This document shows, piece after piece, positions 8,402-17,200 of a stretch of DNA of 32,473 bases. Numbering within the stretch: position 1 is the first letter of the stretch; the number at the start of each line of letters is the position of its first letter. The notes under the pieces are model-generated. The model was not told where the DNA came from. It made no database searches and saw nothing but the letters and a program-made list of their open reading frames with translations. The translations under genes and the position numbers were made by a program. Location of the stretch: assembly GCA_049663345.1 (NCBI GenBank), contig JBATDG010000048.1, positions 1 to 32,473 of the forward strand, given 5' to 3'. This stretch comes from SZUA-365 sp049663345 (lineage in GTDB: Bacteria > Bacteroidota > Ignavibacteria > SZUA-365).

Positions 8402-9379
8402 TCAATATTTCACAGTATAGTGCTCGACCTCGTTCTTTACCGGCTTGATAGTGCGCAGGTAAGCATAGATCGCACTGAGGTCCTCCGTCTTCATGCCGGC
8501 GAGAAGATACCAGGGCATGATGGTGTTGAATTCACCCGAACCCACGACGGGCGGTGTGAATGCGGAATCCGCAAATGCGTGGAATCGCTGCAGAAAGAAT
8601 TCTTCAGACCATTCCCCGATGCCCGTCTCTCCGTCCGGCGTGATGTTGGCGGAGCGGAGTATCCCGCCCGGTAATGCGAATTCAAAACCTCCCGCATATT
8701 CCATTCCAGCCAAGGGCTCGCCGTGATCCATCTGCGTGTGACAATCCGCGCAGCCCGCCGCCGTGATCATGTAGCGGCCGTAAGCGAGTTTGTCCCCGGG
8801 TGAAGGACGAGTCGTATGGGCTGCTTCCGCAGGAATGGTGCGCATAATCAGGCTCATTGGGAATTGCGCCTCGGACTTCGGCGGCGTGTTCTCAATCGAA
8901 GGCAGAGTCCTGAGCCAGGCAATGATCGAGTAAATATCTTCCCTGTCGATTTGTCCGAAATTGATAAAGGGCATGATGGGGAAGAGGGGATGGCCATCCT
9001 TGCTGACTCCCGAAGTGATTGCGCGGTAGATCTCACCGTCGGTCCAATCCTTCAGATGAAATGGCGTGAGGTTCGGCGCATAGAAAGTTCCGGGAAGGCC
9101 GATTTCCTCGCCAAATCTTTCACCGCCCTTGCCGATAGTGCCTGCGACCAGCGGTCCGCCGAAGCGCGAGTAGTCGCGGGTTGAATGGCAGTCCACGCAG
9201 CCGGTCACATGCCAGGCGAGATACTCTCCTCTGTCGAGCCGTTCGGGTGTAATTTCCACATTGATATCCGGCGCCGCGCCTACCTTCGGGTAGGCCAGCT
9301 GCAGCCACGCATAACCGCCGCCCACGACGACAACGATGAGGACGAGCAGACCGAGCAATATCCTTCGCGCAATTTTCAT
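8402..9379 (-). CDS. Membrane-anchored dihaem cytochrome c
   Basis: 325 residues from the chosen ATG at 9379, preferred over an ATG 48 bases upstream because AGGAAAGGAAACC lies just before it and the protein then starts with a clean anchor, MKIARRILLGLLVLIVVVV. Two c-type haem motifs are visible, CVDCH (61-65) and CADCH (210-214), each in a class I cytochrome domain; M136 (FPIMPF) and M288 (TIMPWY) are likely axial ligands. The layout resembles dihaem cytochromes that pass electrons to terminal oxidases or from periplasmic dehydrogenases. The haems would face the periplasm. The window also holds ccoG/ccoH some 22 kb away, so transfer to a cbb3 oxidase is possible but only inferred. It has its own candidate promoter in the gap upstream. 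Confidence 0.9.
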   Translation of the reverse strand: MKIARRILLGLLVLIVVVVGGGYAWLQLAYPKVGAAPDINVEITPERLDRGEYLAWHVTGCVDCHSTRDYSRFGGPLVAGTIGKGGERFGEEIGLPGTFYAPNLTPFHLKDWTDGEIYRAITSGVSKDGHPLFPIMPFINFGQIDREDIYSIIAWLRTLPSIENTPPKSEAQFPMSLIMRTIPAEAAHTTRPSPGDKLAYGRYMITAAGCADCHTQMDHGEPLAGMEYAGGFEFALPGGILRSANITPDGETGIGEWSEEFFLQRFHAFADSAFTPPVVGSGEFNTIMPWYLLAGMKTEDLSAIYAYLRTIKPVKNEVEHYTVKY

Positions 9380-9489
9380 TGCGGTTTCCTTTCCTGATAT
9401 GACGATAAATGAATGAAACGCATGCACTCTACCGCACGATAAGGATGCCGCGCAACGAGGAAGATGCGTCCGTAGAAAATCGAAGCTGT

Positions 9490-9541
9490 GTTATTTCTAG
9501 ATAGATTGATTCTAAATAACAAAAAAATATTGAAATGTCAA
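9490..9541 (-). promoter_or_regulatory. Candidate promoter with overlapping palindromic operator, upstream of the cytochrome gene
   Basis: On the minus strand TTGACA (9541-9536), a 17-base spacer and TATTTA (9518-9513) form a promoter with a perfect -35 and a weak -10. An interrupted inverted repeat overlaps the -10: GTTATTTCTAGA (9490-9501) against TCTAAATAAC (9511-9520), two bases unequal. A dyad across the -10 is where a repressor would bind. The start of transcription would be about 125 bases before the cytochrome ATG. The regulator cannot be named. Confidence 0.4.
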
Positions 9542-9548
9542 TGGTATC

Positions 9549-10661
9549 TTACTGGCGGGGTGGAATCCAGTCGGGGAGTGGTTGCGGGGTGGGGGTGCGT
9601 CCGTAAATGAGATCGTCGAGCACGATCGCAGCACGGCGGAGTATCGGTGAAAAGCGTATGCCGCGGCGGACGAGATTGTGCAGCAGGTTGTCGGGGTGAG
9701 AATAAGGACAAACGGAGACGCAGCGTCCGCAATCAGTGCCGAACCGGTTCCAAACCATGAAACACGCGTCGCTGTCGATTTGCCAGCGCGCGAGTCCATC
9801 GGCATCGATGCGGGGTCCGTCAGGCACCGCCCTGCCGGGGCAGGCATCAGCGCATTTCCTGCACTGCGTGCAGAAGTCAAGCACGCTTTCATCATGAGCG
9901 GTATTATCGGGCAGCAGCGGTGCGTCGGTGGTAATGACGGCGATGCGGACCCTGGGTCCCAGCCGCGGCGTCATCAGCAGACCCATGCGTCCGATTTCTC
10001 CGAGTCCGGCGTCGCGAGCGACGAGGGGACAGATGACTTCATATTTCCCGTCGATATGCGCGCGTGCCGGCCACCCGAGGCGGCGAAGGAATTGTGCGGC
10101 CTGCACAGCCATTGTTCCGGAGCGCAGATATTGGCGGGACGATTCCATGACGATGCTTCCGGACGGAGCTGCCGAAACCATCTCATGATCCATTTCAACG
10201 GTGAAGGCGATGGCATGCCGATGCGTTCGCACGATTTCCCTGCCGTAGTCCTCACCGCGGCCGGCATGCGAATAACAATGCTCATCAAGCAGCTCGGTCA
10301 CGCCTACGCTGTGTGCGCCCAGCTGCAGCAGCCATCCCTTGAGGAAACTCGTCAGTACGGAGGCCTCGATCTCGGTGCGGGGAAGCGTGATTTCTCCAGC
10401 GACTGCATTATGCAATGCTTCGACGGTATCGAAGGTTGCGTCGGCGGCAGGGAACATGAGCGGATGGGAAAAGGAGGCTGTGGCGCTTAGCAATCCCGCA
10501 GCATTGCGGAAATGCCGGTCGATTTCTTCGCGTTCAGGATGTCGGGAATAATATTCGCGGTAGCGCTCGCTCCCCTCTTCGAGCCGGCGGCGGGAAAAAA
10601 CGATGTCTCGCTCGTCTGTTCGCCGCACTGGCCGTGTCGGATGAGACTTTTGCGGCGGCAA
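9549..10661 (-). CDS. Cytosolic reductive-dehalogenase-like (RdhA/QueG family) corrinoid Fe-S protein
   Basis: 370 residues. Two 4Fe-4S sites are seen: CTQCRKCADACP (C264, C267, C270, C274) and CGRCVSVCPYS (C311, C314, C318), with the RdhA-typical lead-in CFMVWNRFGTDCG. The core VARDAGLGEIGRMGLLMTPRLGPRVRIAVITTDAPL (about 214-249) is the region shared by RdhA reductive dehalogenases and epoxyqueuosine reductase QueG. The FGTDCGRC context favours RdhA. Respiratory RdhA proteins have a Tat signal; none is present here, and no membrane-anchor partner gene adjoins, which suggests a soluble, non-respiratory enzyme. The substrate is unknown. The likely start is TTG at 10661, one codon after the stop of the L,D-transpeptidase gene and in the same frame; a GTG at codon 12 is an alternative. 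Confidence 0.8.
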   Translation of the reverse strand: MPPQKSHPTRPVRRTDERDIVFSRRRLEEGSERYREYYSRHPEREEIDRHFRNAAGLLSATASFSHPLMFPAADATFDTVEALHNAVAGEITLPRTEIEASVLTSFLKGWLLQLGAHSVGVTELLDEHCYSHAGRGEDYGREIVRTHRHAIAFTVEMDHEMVSAAPSGSIVMESSRQYLRSGTMAVQAAQFLRRLGWPARAHIDGKYEVICPLVARDAGLGEIGRMGLLMTPRLGPRVRIAVITTDAPLLPDNTAHDESVLDFCTQCRKCADACPGRAVPDGPRIDADGLARWQIDSDACFMVWNRFGTDCGRCVSVCPYSHPDNLLHNLVRRGIRFSPILRRAAIVLDDLIYGRTPTPQPLPDWIPPRQ

Positions 10662-10664
10662 GTT

Positions 10665-12443
10665 CTACGTCCCTACACGCCCGAGGAGGCGCTTGAATAC
10701 GCGCACAATCTTGTCGTCCTTGCGGTAAACGTCGTCACGGAACTGCAGCACGCCGGCGCTGTCCACCCAGGCGGTGTAGTAATCAATGTACACCCGCGAC
10801 TTCGCCTTTAACGTTACGGCTCTGCTATGTGCGCCGCTGTAAATGACCTGCTGCAGTTTGGCTACGTTCCAGTCAGGCGTGCCTTCGAGCAGATAGCGGG
10901 CAAAATCCATGGGCTCCTGAATACGGACGCAGCCATGGCTCACGGCGCGGAGCGCACGCTTGAAGGCCCATTGCTGCGGCGTGTCGTGGAGATAGATGCT
11001 GAATTCATTCTGGAACATGAACTTGATCGAGCCCAGTGCGTTGCCCCGACCGGGGTCCTGCCTGAAACTATAGGGCATGCTGTTGGCACTATGATCCGCC
11101 CAGTTGATCGAGCTTGCGTCCACGAGCTGATTTCCCTGAAATACTTTGTAGCGCCCCTTGCGTAAATAATTGCTATCCTTTTTTGCGGATATATAAATTT
11201 CCTTCGTGGCGATGCTCCAGGGCACGTTCCAGAACGGGTTCAGAATGCAATGGGTGAAGTTGCCTGTTATCTGCGGAGTGGGCAGACTCGGCATACCGAC
11301 ACACACAGGCATGGTGGTTATTACCTTGTGGCCGTCCATGGCATACAACCAAAACTCAGGAATATTCACGATGACATACCGGCCGTTATCGGGATAACTG
11401 AACCAGCGGAAGCGCTCGAGATTGACGCGAATTTGGTCAGTGTAGGCGTCGATGCCGCGGTTCATTCTTCCGATCGTGCGTGCGCCCAGCACTCCGTCGA
11501 TCGCCAATCCGTGCCGCTCCTGATAGCGCATCACGGCCTTGGCCAGCGTGCTGTCATAGGACCAGGCCCCCAGAGTTTCCAGCCGCAGACTGTCGAGTTC
11601 ATAGGCGTGCAGGGCAAGATCGACCAGCTGCACTGTCCCGCGCAGCGGCGCCTGGTAGGATGAGAAAAGCTCTCCCGTCAGCATCAATCGCTGCGTCAGT
11701 GCCGGAATAGTGGGAGAAATTTCGCCCACAACCAATTTATCCGTCGTCAGCTCTGGAATGCGCGGCCAGCGATAGAGGCGTTTTATGTCGCGGAAGCCTT
11801 CGTATGCTTTTTGCAGCGCGAGGTAGCGCGGCGCATTCGGCTGAATGTTCCGGAGAAAGGCAATGATATCAGGGGTATTGAGAGGCTCGAGAAATTCTCG
11901 CAGTCCTGGACGCTGCACAGGCAAATGATAATCGGCTTCCAGATTTCGCGGGTCGGCGATGCCGTAGCGGATATGGCTTGCGTAGCTAAGCAGACCGTCT
12001 GAAAGCAGCAGTTCCATGCGTGCCAGAGATTCGCTGTGATCGCTGTCGCTGCGGCCGTCAGTCAGAATCTTGTCGAGGAGCGCCTGCAGTGCGGGCACGT
12101 GATACCAGCGCGGATCGAGGCCGTGCTCGTCTGCGCGCATCAGGAAGCGCAGCAGTGCGATAAAGCGTGATGGGAAACTTTCTTCCCTTACCCAAAGCGG
12201 TATGTATTCCCGCTGACGATACTGCTGCAGCAGCGTGTCGTCGTGCAAAAGCGTCGCGCGAAACGAGGGTATAGCAAAAAGCTTCTGCACCTGCGGAGCG
12301 ATATCCTCGCTGTCGATGGAGCGGACCACAGGTTGCGGCGATACCTCGACTGTTTCACCGTTCTCAGGCAGCAGCGAGCAGCCAGAGATCAGGAGAAGCG
12401 GTACCGCGAACAAAAAATATATCACTCGGCGGGGAAGGGGCAT
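10665..12443 (-). CDS. L,D-transpeptidase lipoprotein (YcbB/LdtD type)
   Basis: 592 residues. The N-terminus is a lipoprotein signal with lipobox ISGC (C22), so the product should be membrane-anchored in the periplasm. A long helical region with the YcbB-type scaffold precedes a peptidoglycan-binding domain (VMRYQERHGLAIDGVLGARTIGRMN, about 300-325). A YkuD catalytic domain follows, from YVIVNIPEFWLYAMDG to SHGCVRI with catalytic C505 and H503. The family makes 3-3 cross-links between peptidoglycan stems or attaches proteins to the wall, and usually resists most beta-lactams. Length and domain order match the YcbB class. A Bacteroidota-type promoter lies about 45 bases upstream of the ATG. 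The RdhA-like gene follows without a gap, so the two are probably co-transcribed. Confidence 0.93.
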   Translation of the reverse strand: MPLPRRVIYFLFAVPLLLISGCSLLPENGETVEVSPQPVVRSIDSEDIAPQVQKLFAIPSFRATLLHDDTLLQQYRQREYIPLWVREESFPSRFIALLRFLMRADEHGLDPRWYHVPALQALLDKILTDGRSDSDHSESLARMELLLSDGLLSYASHIRYGIADPRNLEADYHLPVQRPGLREFLEPLNTPDIIAFLRNIQPNAPRYLALQKAYEGFRDIKRLYRWPRIPELTTDKLVVGEISPTIPALTQRLMLTGELFSSYQAPLRGTVQLVDLALHAYELDSLRLETLGAWSYDSTLAKAVMRYQERHGLAIDGVLGARTIGRMNRGIDAYTDQIRVNLERFRWFSYPDNGRYVIVNIPEFWLYAMDGHKVITTMPVCVGMPSLPTPQITGNFTHCILNPFWNVPWSIATKEIYISAKKDSNYLRKGRYKVFQGNQLVDASSINWADHSANSMPYSFRQDPGRGNALGSIKFMFQNEFSIYLHDTPQQWAFKRALRAVSHGCVRIQEPMDFARYLLEGTPDWNVAKLQQVIYSGAHSRAVTLKAKSRVYIDYYTAWVDSAGVLQFRDDVYRKDDKIVRVFKRLLGRVGT

Positions 12444-12492
12444 GTCTCTGTATCAAACAAGCATGCGAACATTCATAAAAAGTTCAATACTC

Positions 12493-12523
12493 CAAACATA
12501 TCGAAAAGCACAGGCGTTTCAAA
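12493..12523 (-). promoter_or_regulatory. Bacteroidota-type promoter of the L,D-transpeptidase gene
   Basis: On the minus strand TTTG (12523-12520), exactly 19 bases, then TATGTTTG (12500-12493) match the -33 TTTG / -7 TAnnTTTG consensus of Bacteroidota primary sigma factor. It lies in the 140-base gap between the SDR gene and the transpeptidase gene. Confidence 0.55.
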
Positions 12524-12583
12524 CTGAACTCACGCTGCACGCAGTAAAATCAGCAAATAAATCGTCATGGCAGGGGCTTTGGG

Positions 12584-13351
12584 CTACATTCCCTTGGCGA
12601 GGAAGCCTCCGTCGACGGCGATGGTCTGTCCCGTTACGAAAGATGAACCGGAGGCGCAGAGAAATGCAGTGACCGCGGCAACCTCCATCGGCTCGCCTAT
12701 GCGTCCGAGAGGCGTGCGGGAAATTACTGCGTCGTAGTATTCGGGGTTGGAAAGCACGCCTTCCACAAGCGGCGTACGGATGTACCACGGGGCGACGCTG
12801 TTGACGCGAATGCCGTCGCTTGCCCACTCCACTGCGAGGTAGCGGGTGAGGTGATCGAGCGCGGCTTTGCTCATCGCGTACGGGGCTCCGGTGGGAATGG
12901 TCGAGAGTCCCGCAGTGGATCCGATGAAGACGACGGACGCCCTCCCCGACGCAGCGAGCTGCGGCTGCAGATGCCGGGAGAGTTCAAAGGCCGCCGTGGC
13001 ATTGGTGTCGATGATGTGCCGGAATTCCTCTATGCTGTAGTCGACGCTTTTCTTGCGAATGTTCGTTCCTGCACAATTCACAAAGATGTCGAGGCGATCC
13101 CAGTGTTTGCGTACGCTCTGAATGATGTGCCAGCGTCCCTCGGCCGAACTTACATCGGCGACGATTCCCTCGACGGTGCCGCCATGCTCACGCCAATCGG
13201 CGATCCGCAGTTCGAGTTCTTCGGGCGTGCGTGCAACCACCATCAACTCCGCGCCCTGTGCAAGAAAGAGATCGCAAATTGCGCGTCCGATGCCGCGGGT
13301 GCCGCCGGTGATCAGTGCGCGTGTTCCTTCTACGGAAAAAAGGCTGCTCAT
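12584..13351 (-). CDS. Short-chain dehydrogenase/reductase (SDR, classical)
   Basis: 255 residues, the usual length of a classical SDR. The Rossmann motif TGGTRGIG (15-22) binds NAD(P); NCAG (92-95) is the structural motif, and the catalytic tetrad is N117, S145, Y158 and K162 (YAMSK). R41 after the second strand (VVART) suggests NADPH preference. C-terminal GQTIAVDGGF is typical. The closest style is the tropinone reductase-like/gluconate 5-dehydrogenase group, but the substrate cannot be read from sequence. It is cytosolic. It lies 154 bases downstream of the barrel gene and may have its own promoter. Confidence 0.92.
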   Translation of the reverse strand: MSSLFSVEGTRALITGGTRGIGRAICDLFLAQGAELMVVARTPEELELRIADWREHGGTVEGIVADVSSAEGRWHIIQSVRKHWDRLDIFVNCAGTNIRKKSVDYSIEEFRHIIDTNATAAFELSRHLQPQLAASGRASVVFIGSTAGLSTIPTGAPYAMSKAALDHLTRYLAVEWASDGIRVNSVAPWYIRTPLVEGVLSNPEYYDAVISRTPLGRIGEPMEVAAVTAFLCASGSSFVTGQTIAVDGGFLAKGM

Positions 13352-13415
13352 ATCCGTTATTATTCTATTGAGAAAAATCGTCAGACAGAATACGCAGATG
13401 CTGCACGCGGCGCAA

Positions 13416-13439
13416 GCTGGCGGACCGGGTGCCGCCAGC
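13416..13439. repeat. Strong stem-loop between barrel gene and SDR gene
   Basis: GCTGGCGG (13416-13423) and CCGCCAGC (13432-13439) form a perfect 8-bp stem with an 8-base loop. There is no T-run on either side, so it is not a standard intrinsic terminator. It could reduce read-through from the upstream barrel gene or protect its mRNA end. Confidence 0.45.
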
Positions 13440-13505
13440 GCACTTGTCGGGGAGTTTGCAGCACTTTCTCAGAACCCGTCGGAGAGTAGGCCCTGGCGCC
13501 GCGCT

Positions 13506-14282
13506 CTATAATGCGTAGAGTACGGAAAGCATGCCGCGGGCGCCAGAGGTTTTCCAGTCGTCTGTTTCACTGACAGTCTGCAGCGACAGCAGATAGGTAG
13601 CCTCGAAGCCGAGTGCGAGGGCGCGGCTGACCGGCAGTGTGTAGCTCAGTCCTGCCCGGATGCCGGCATGCATGCCGCGTGCGATCTCGGTGTCGCCGTC
13701 GAAACGGGTCTGCTCTCTGCTTCCGTCCAGAAACGTCACGCCATCAGGAGAGAGGATGCGTTCGGTGACTGTGGCGCTTTCGGACATCCGAAACGCTATG
13801 GCCGGACCCGCGAGCACGGCAATGCCGCTGCGCCCGATATGGAACGCGGCAAGCAGGTCTATGCCCACGAGCTGCAGCGACGAGCTGAATTCGTCCTCAA
13901 GCTGAATTTGCTGCGGCTTCATGTCCTTGCCGATGATTTCGCTTTCAATCAGATCGCTGGTGAAATCACCGCTGCGGCCTTCGCCGAACAGTCGAGGCTC
14001 GAAGCGCAGCCACGGAGTGAGCGGAACGCTCAACCGCAGATCGAAGGCCGTTCCAATTCCCGATGCATCGCCGTAGACGGCGCAATCCTCGCATTCAGCC
14101 GGGTATCCGAAACCGCCGCTGTGCATGCTGTAGAATATTCCCGCGGAAATGCCTAGATACATCGGTGGACGGACGGTTTGCGGCGGCGGATCATCCTGCG
14201 CATGAAGCGCCGTCGGGAGCGACAGCGCGATGACTGCTGAGATACTGAAGAGGGTGATGAGGAGAGTGTGTTTGCGTGTCAT
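13506..14282 (-). CDS. Outer-membrane beta-barrel protein (unassigned)
   Basis: 258 residues. A signal peptide ends at LHAQ (about residue 29), followed by alternating amphipathic strands (MYLGISAGIFYSM, FDLRLSVPLTPWLRFEPRLFG, IGVDLLAAFHIG-type segments) and a final SARGMLSVLYAL strand, as in PorT-like or OmpW-like barrels of Bacteroidota. A cysteine pair (ECEDCA, about 62-67) lies in the first loop. No enzymatic motif is seen. It starts 2 bases after the stop of the VWA protein gene, with GGAGAGGAG as ribosome-binding site inside that gene's end, so the two are translationally coupled. Function is unknown; a partner role in surface display of the VWA protein is inference. Confidence 0.72.
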   Translation of the reverse strand: MTRKHTLLITLFSISAVIALSLPTALHAQDDPPPQTVRPPMYLGISAGIFYSMHSGGFGYPAECEDCAVYGDASGIGTAFDLRLSVPLTPWLRFEPRLFGEGRSGDFTSDLIESEIIGKDMKPQQIQLEDEFSSSLQLVGIDLLAAFHIGRSGIAVLAGPAIAFRMSESATVTERILSPDGVTFLDGSREQTRFDGDTEIARGMHAGIRAGLSYTLPVSRALALGFEATYLLSLQTVSETDDWKTSGARGMLSVLYAL

Positions 14283-14284
14283 GA

Positions 14285-17200
14285 TTATTTCTCCTCTCCA
14301 TTGCTGACGAGAATAACGCGGCTCAGTATTCCTGCCTCGGATTCAAGGCGGCAGATGTAGGCGCCGGCCGACATTCCGCGGGTGTCGATGACGCTGGTGT
14401 ATGAACCCGCGCTTCGCGGCGCTTCTTCGATGATGCGCAGCAAGCGGCCGTGCAGGTCATAGAGCGCGAGACGGACAGTGACATCACCGGTCAGCGTGTA
14501 GGTGATGCGTGTCTGTCCGGGACTGGGATTCGGAGCGTTTTTCCCGAGTGTCCCCCACAATGCGGATGCATTCACCAGCCGCTGCTCTAACCAGCACATG
14601 CTGTCGATGCGTACCGAAGCGGTGCTGCTGTGTCCAAGCGCCACGGCGCTGCCGGGGAAGGCGGAGGAGAGCAGGCGGACATCGGTTTTCATCATGCGTC
14701 CGAGATACGAATTCAGGCGCAGGGAAAGGAAGGGGATGGCTGATTGTCCGGCCGCCGCCAAGGGATTGGCTCCGACGTCGTAGGACGTGACGGCCAGGCC
14801 GCTCGTCCGGTCAAAGCTTTGCGTCGCGGTAACGGTACCGCTGAAAGCGCTTCCGTTCGCTTGACGCAGCGGAGCGTCCATATCCGGATAAAGCAGCGAC
14901 GGATCGTAGCCGATGCTGAAAGTGAGGCGGCGCACGTCGTACGCGGCAGGCAGTGCGTGATCGAGCAGCAGAGGAATCGCAACCGGACTGCCGGGCCTCA
15001 CCACAAACTCTCCGGCGATCGAGATCGTATTGCTGTCGGTCGCTTCACCCCGCATGTGCAGAGTGATGTCGCGATGAATGCAGGAGTTGCTGCGTATCGT
15101 CGCGTCCAGGGACCAGACGCCGAGCGAATCGGGCTGGTAGCAGAACTGCAGCGTTGTGCTTCCACCCACCGGTATGATCGGAGGAGTAGTTGGCGTGGAT
15201 GTGAATCCATGAGTTTCGCTTGATACACTCCATATTTCGAGAGGAACCTCGCCCGTGTTGCGGATGATGACGCTGGCGCAGGCCGGAGCGCCGGGATGTG
15301 ATTCCGGGATGATGACATCCATTGGAGTCGCTTCGATGTCGGGTGAAATGCCGAACCAAAGCAGGGTCCATGTTTGATGGACTGTATCAATGGAGAGCGT
15401 TTCGATATCTGCAATAAGCGCAGGAACTGCCTCGGGTGTTGGAGGCAGCAGCGTCGTTGTATGGCATGCAGCGAGAAATGCGATGAGGGAATCCGAAATC
15501 GTGCTTTGTTCGAAGGACAGGGCGCTCACATGCGTTCCGGTTTCAGCGACGCGCCGGGCCAAATCATCAATCATGGGATTACCGGTGCCGATCGACGACT
15601 CGGTACTTCCCGCGGTGAGTATGATGAGGCGGCGTATTCCGTCGCTGTTTTCCAGGACGTCGAGGGCCGCACCGATCGTCTGAAGCAGGGCGGTAGAATC
15701 ACTGTTGCCGGCTGCGGGAGAAAGCGCAGCCAGTGTTTTCTTGTCCTTTGTCATGGACTGCAGAAGCTGCGCACCATCTTTCGCAGCTGCGATCACTCCC
15801 ATCTGGTCATCGAGTTCAGGTGTGGCGGCCAGACCGCCGAGCAGATCTCCGATGACCAGACTGCTGACGCCCGCACCGTCGGTTCCCTGCCAGGGAAACC
15901 GCATCGCGCTGCCGGCGTCGATTACTATCATCGTGGAAGCGCTGCGCCTTGAGAGTGCGGAGACCGACACCTGCCCGCTGTCCGGTCCGAGCCGGGCGGT
16001 TGCGTCCTTACTCAGTACCATGCTGATCTCTGACCCTGCCCCGACGTTCCATTCAGGTTCCTGTGGCGGATGAATTGACTGAGTAATGATAATTGGAGTG
16101 AAAACCTTGAGCACAGCGTCGCCCACGTTTTTCAGCGGGATGTTGAGTTCAGTCCACTCAGTGCAGGGAATCCGCCCGAAATCGATGTGATCATTCTTGA
16201 CCGAGAGCACGGGGCCGATCGAGGGATTGACTGGCAGATATGACATTCCGCGCAGCTGCAGCGAAGAAAGTGCGGGCACGCAGCCGTTGATGGGCATGGT
16301 AATCGAGGCGGTGTTGTAGGTCTGCCCGGTTGGATGGTACAGCACCGTCGCGGGAAGGGAATCCCCGGGCATGACAACGGACTTTATCAGCGAGATATCG
16401 AAGGCGGTAGTCTTTCCGTCGACCCGGACGATTTCCATTGGTGAGGTTCCGACGTTATGCACCCAGATGGTTGATCGGAGGGTGTCGCCCGCAAGCGTTG
16501 TCGGAAAAAGAAGCGCCGGGGGCGTAAAGGCGAGCGACGGAGAAACGACTTCGCCCTTGACGATGAGCTGCTGAGCGACGGCACGCTGCAGATGCTGCAT
16601 TATCTCGCGCATTGCCTGATCAAGCTGCACTGCGGTGGTGACGTCGTGATGCAGCCCGCCCGTCTGACTTGCGATACTCGCAAGCGCCGTGCCCGCTGCG
16701 CCATTGATGCTGATGGTGTAGACGAGCATGTTCGCTGCCTGCGCGGCGCTGACAACTCCGGGAGCGGAGTAGGGGCCGCAGTTTCCGAGCCCTGCGTCCT
16801 CGCTCGCATTGATGACTATGAGTACCCGGCGATGCAGCGCCGTCTGGACCAGCCCGATACTTCGGTCCATTCCGGCAAGGACACAGGAATGCGCTCCTGA
16901 GGCATTGCCGGGAATCGATCCCAGCACGAGGTTGCGATCGTCGCTGAGTCCCCGAAGAAGCCGGAACTGCGACGAGGTGCTGTAGGCGAATACCGCGGCT
17001 TCGTGCTGCGGCGAACCATCGGCCATCATGGTGGCGACGAAAGTACTCATGACGTCATGCGCCGCTTCGATGGCGCTGGCGGCCCCGGGAATGGCCGTAC
17101 TCATGGCATCGCTGCCGTCAAAGAGAAGACCGAAGGAATATGGGGTGCGATTGTCTGAAACAAAACGCGCGCTGACGCTGTCGCTTGCAATGAAGCGTGT

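Noticed and set aside
12851..13489. 212-codon plus-strand open frame opposite the SDR gene
   Set aside because: It lies antisense to a gene with complete SDR motifs; composition is that of a GC-rich shadow frame.
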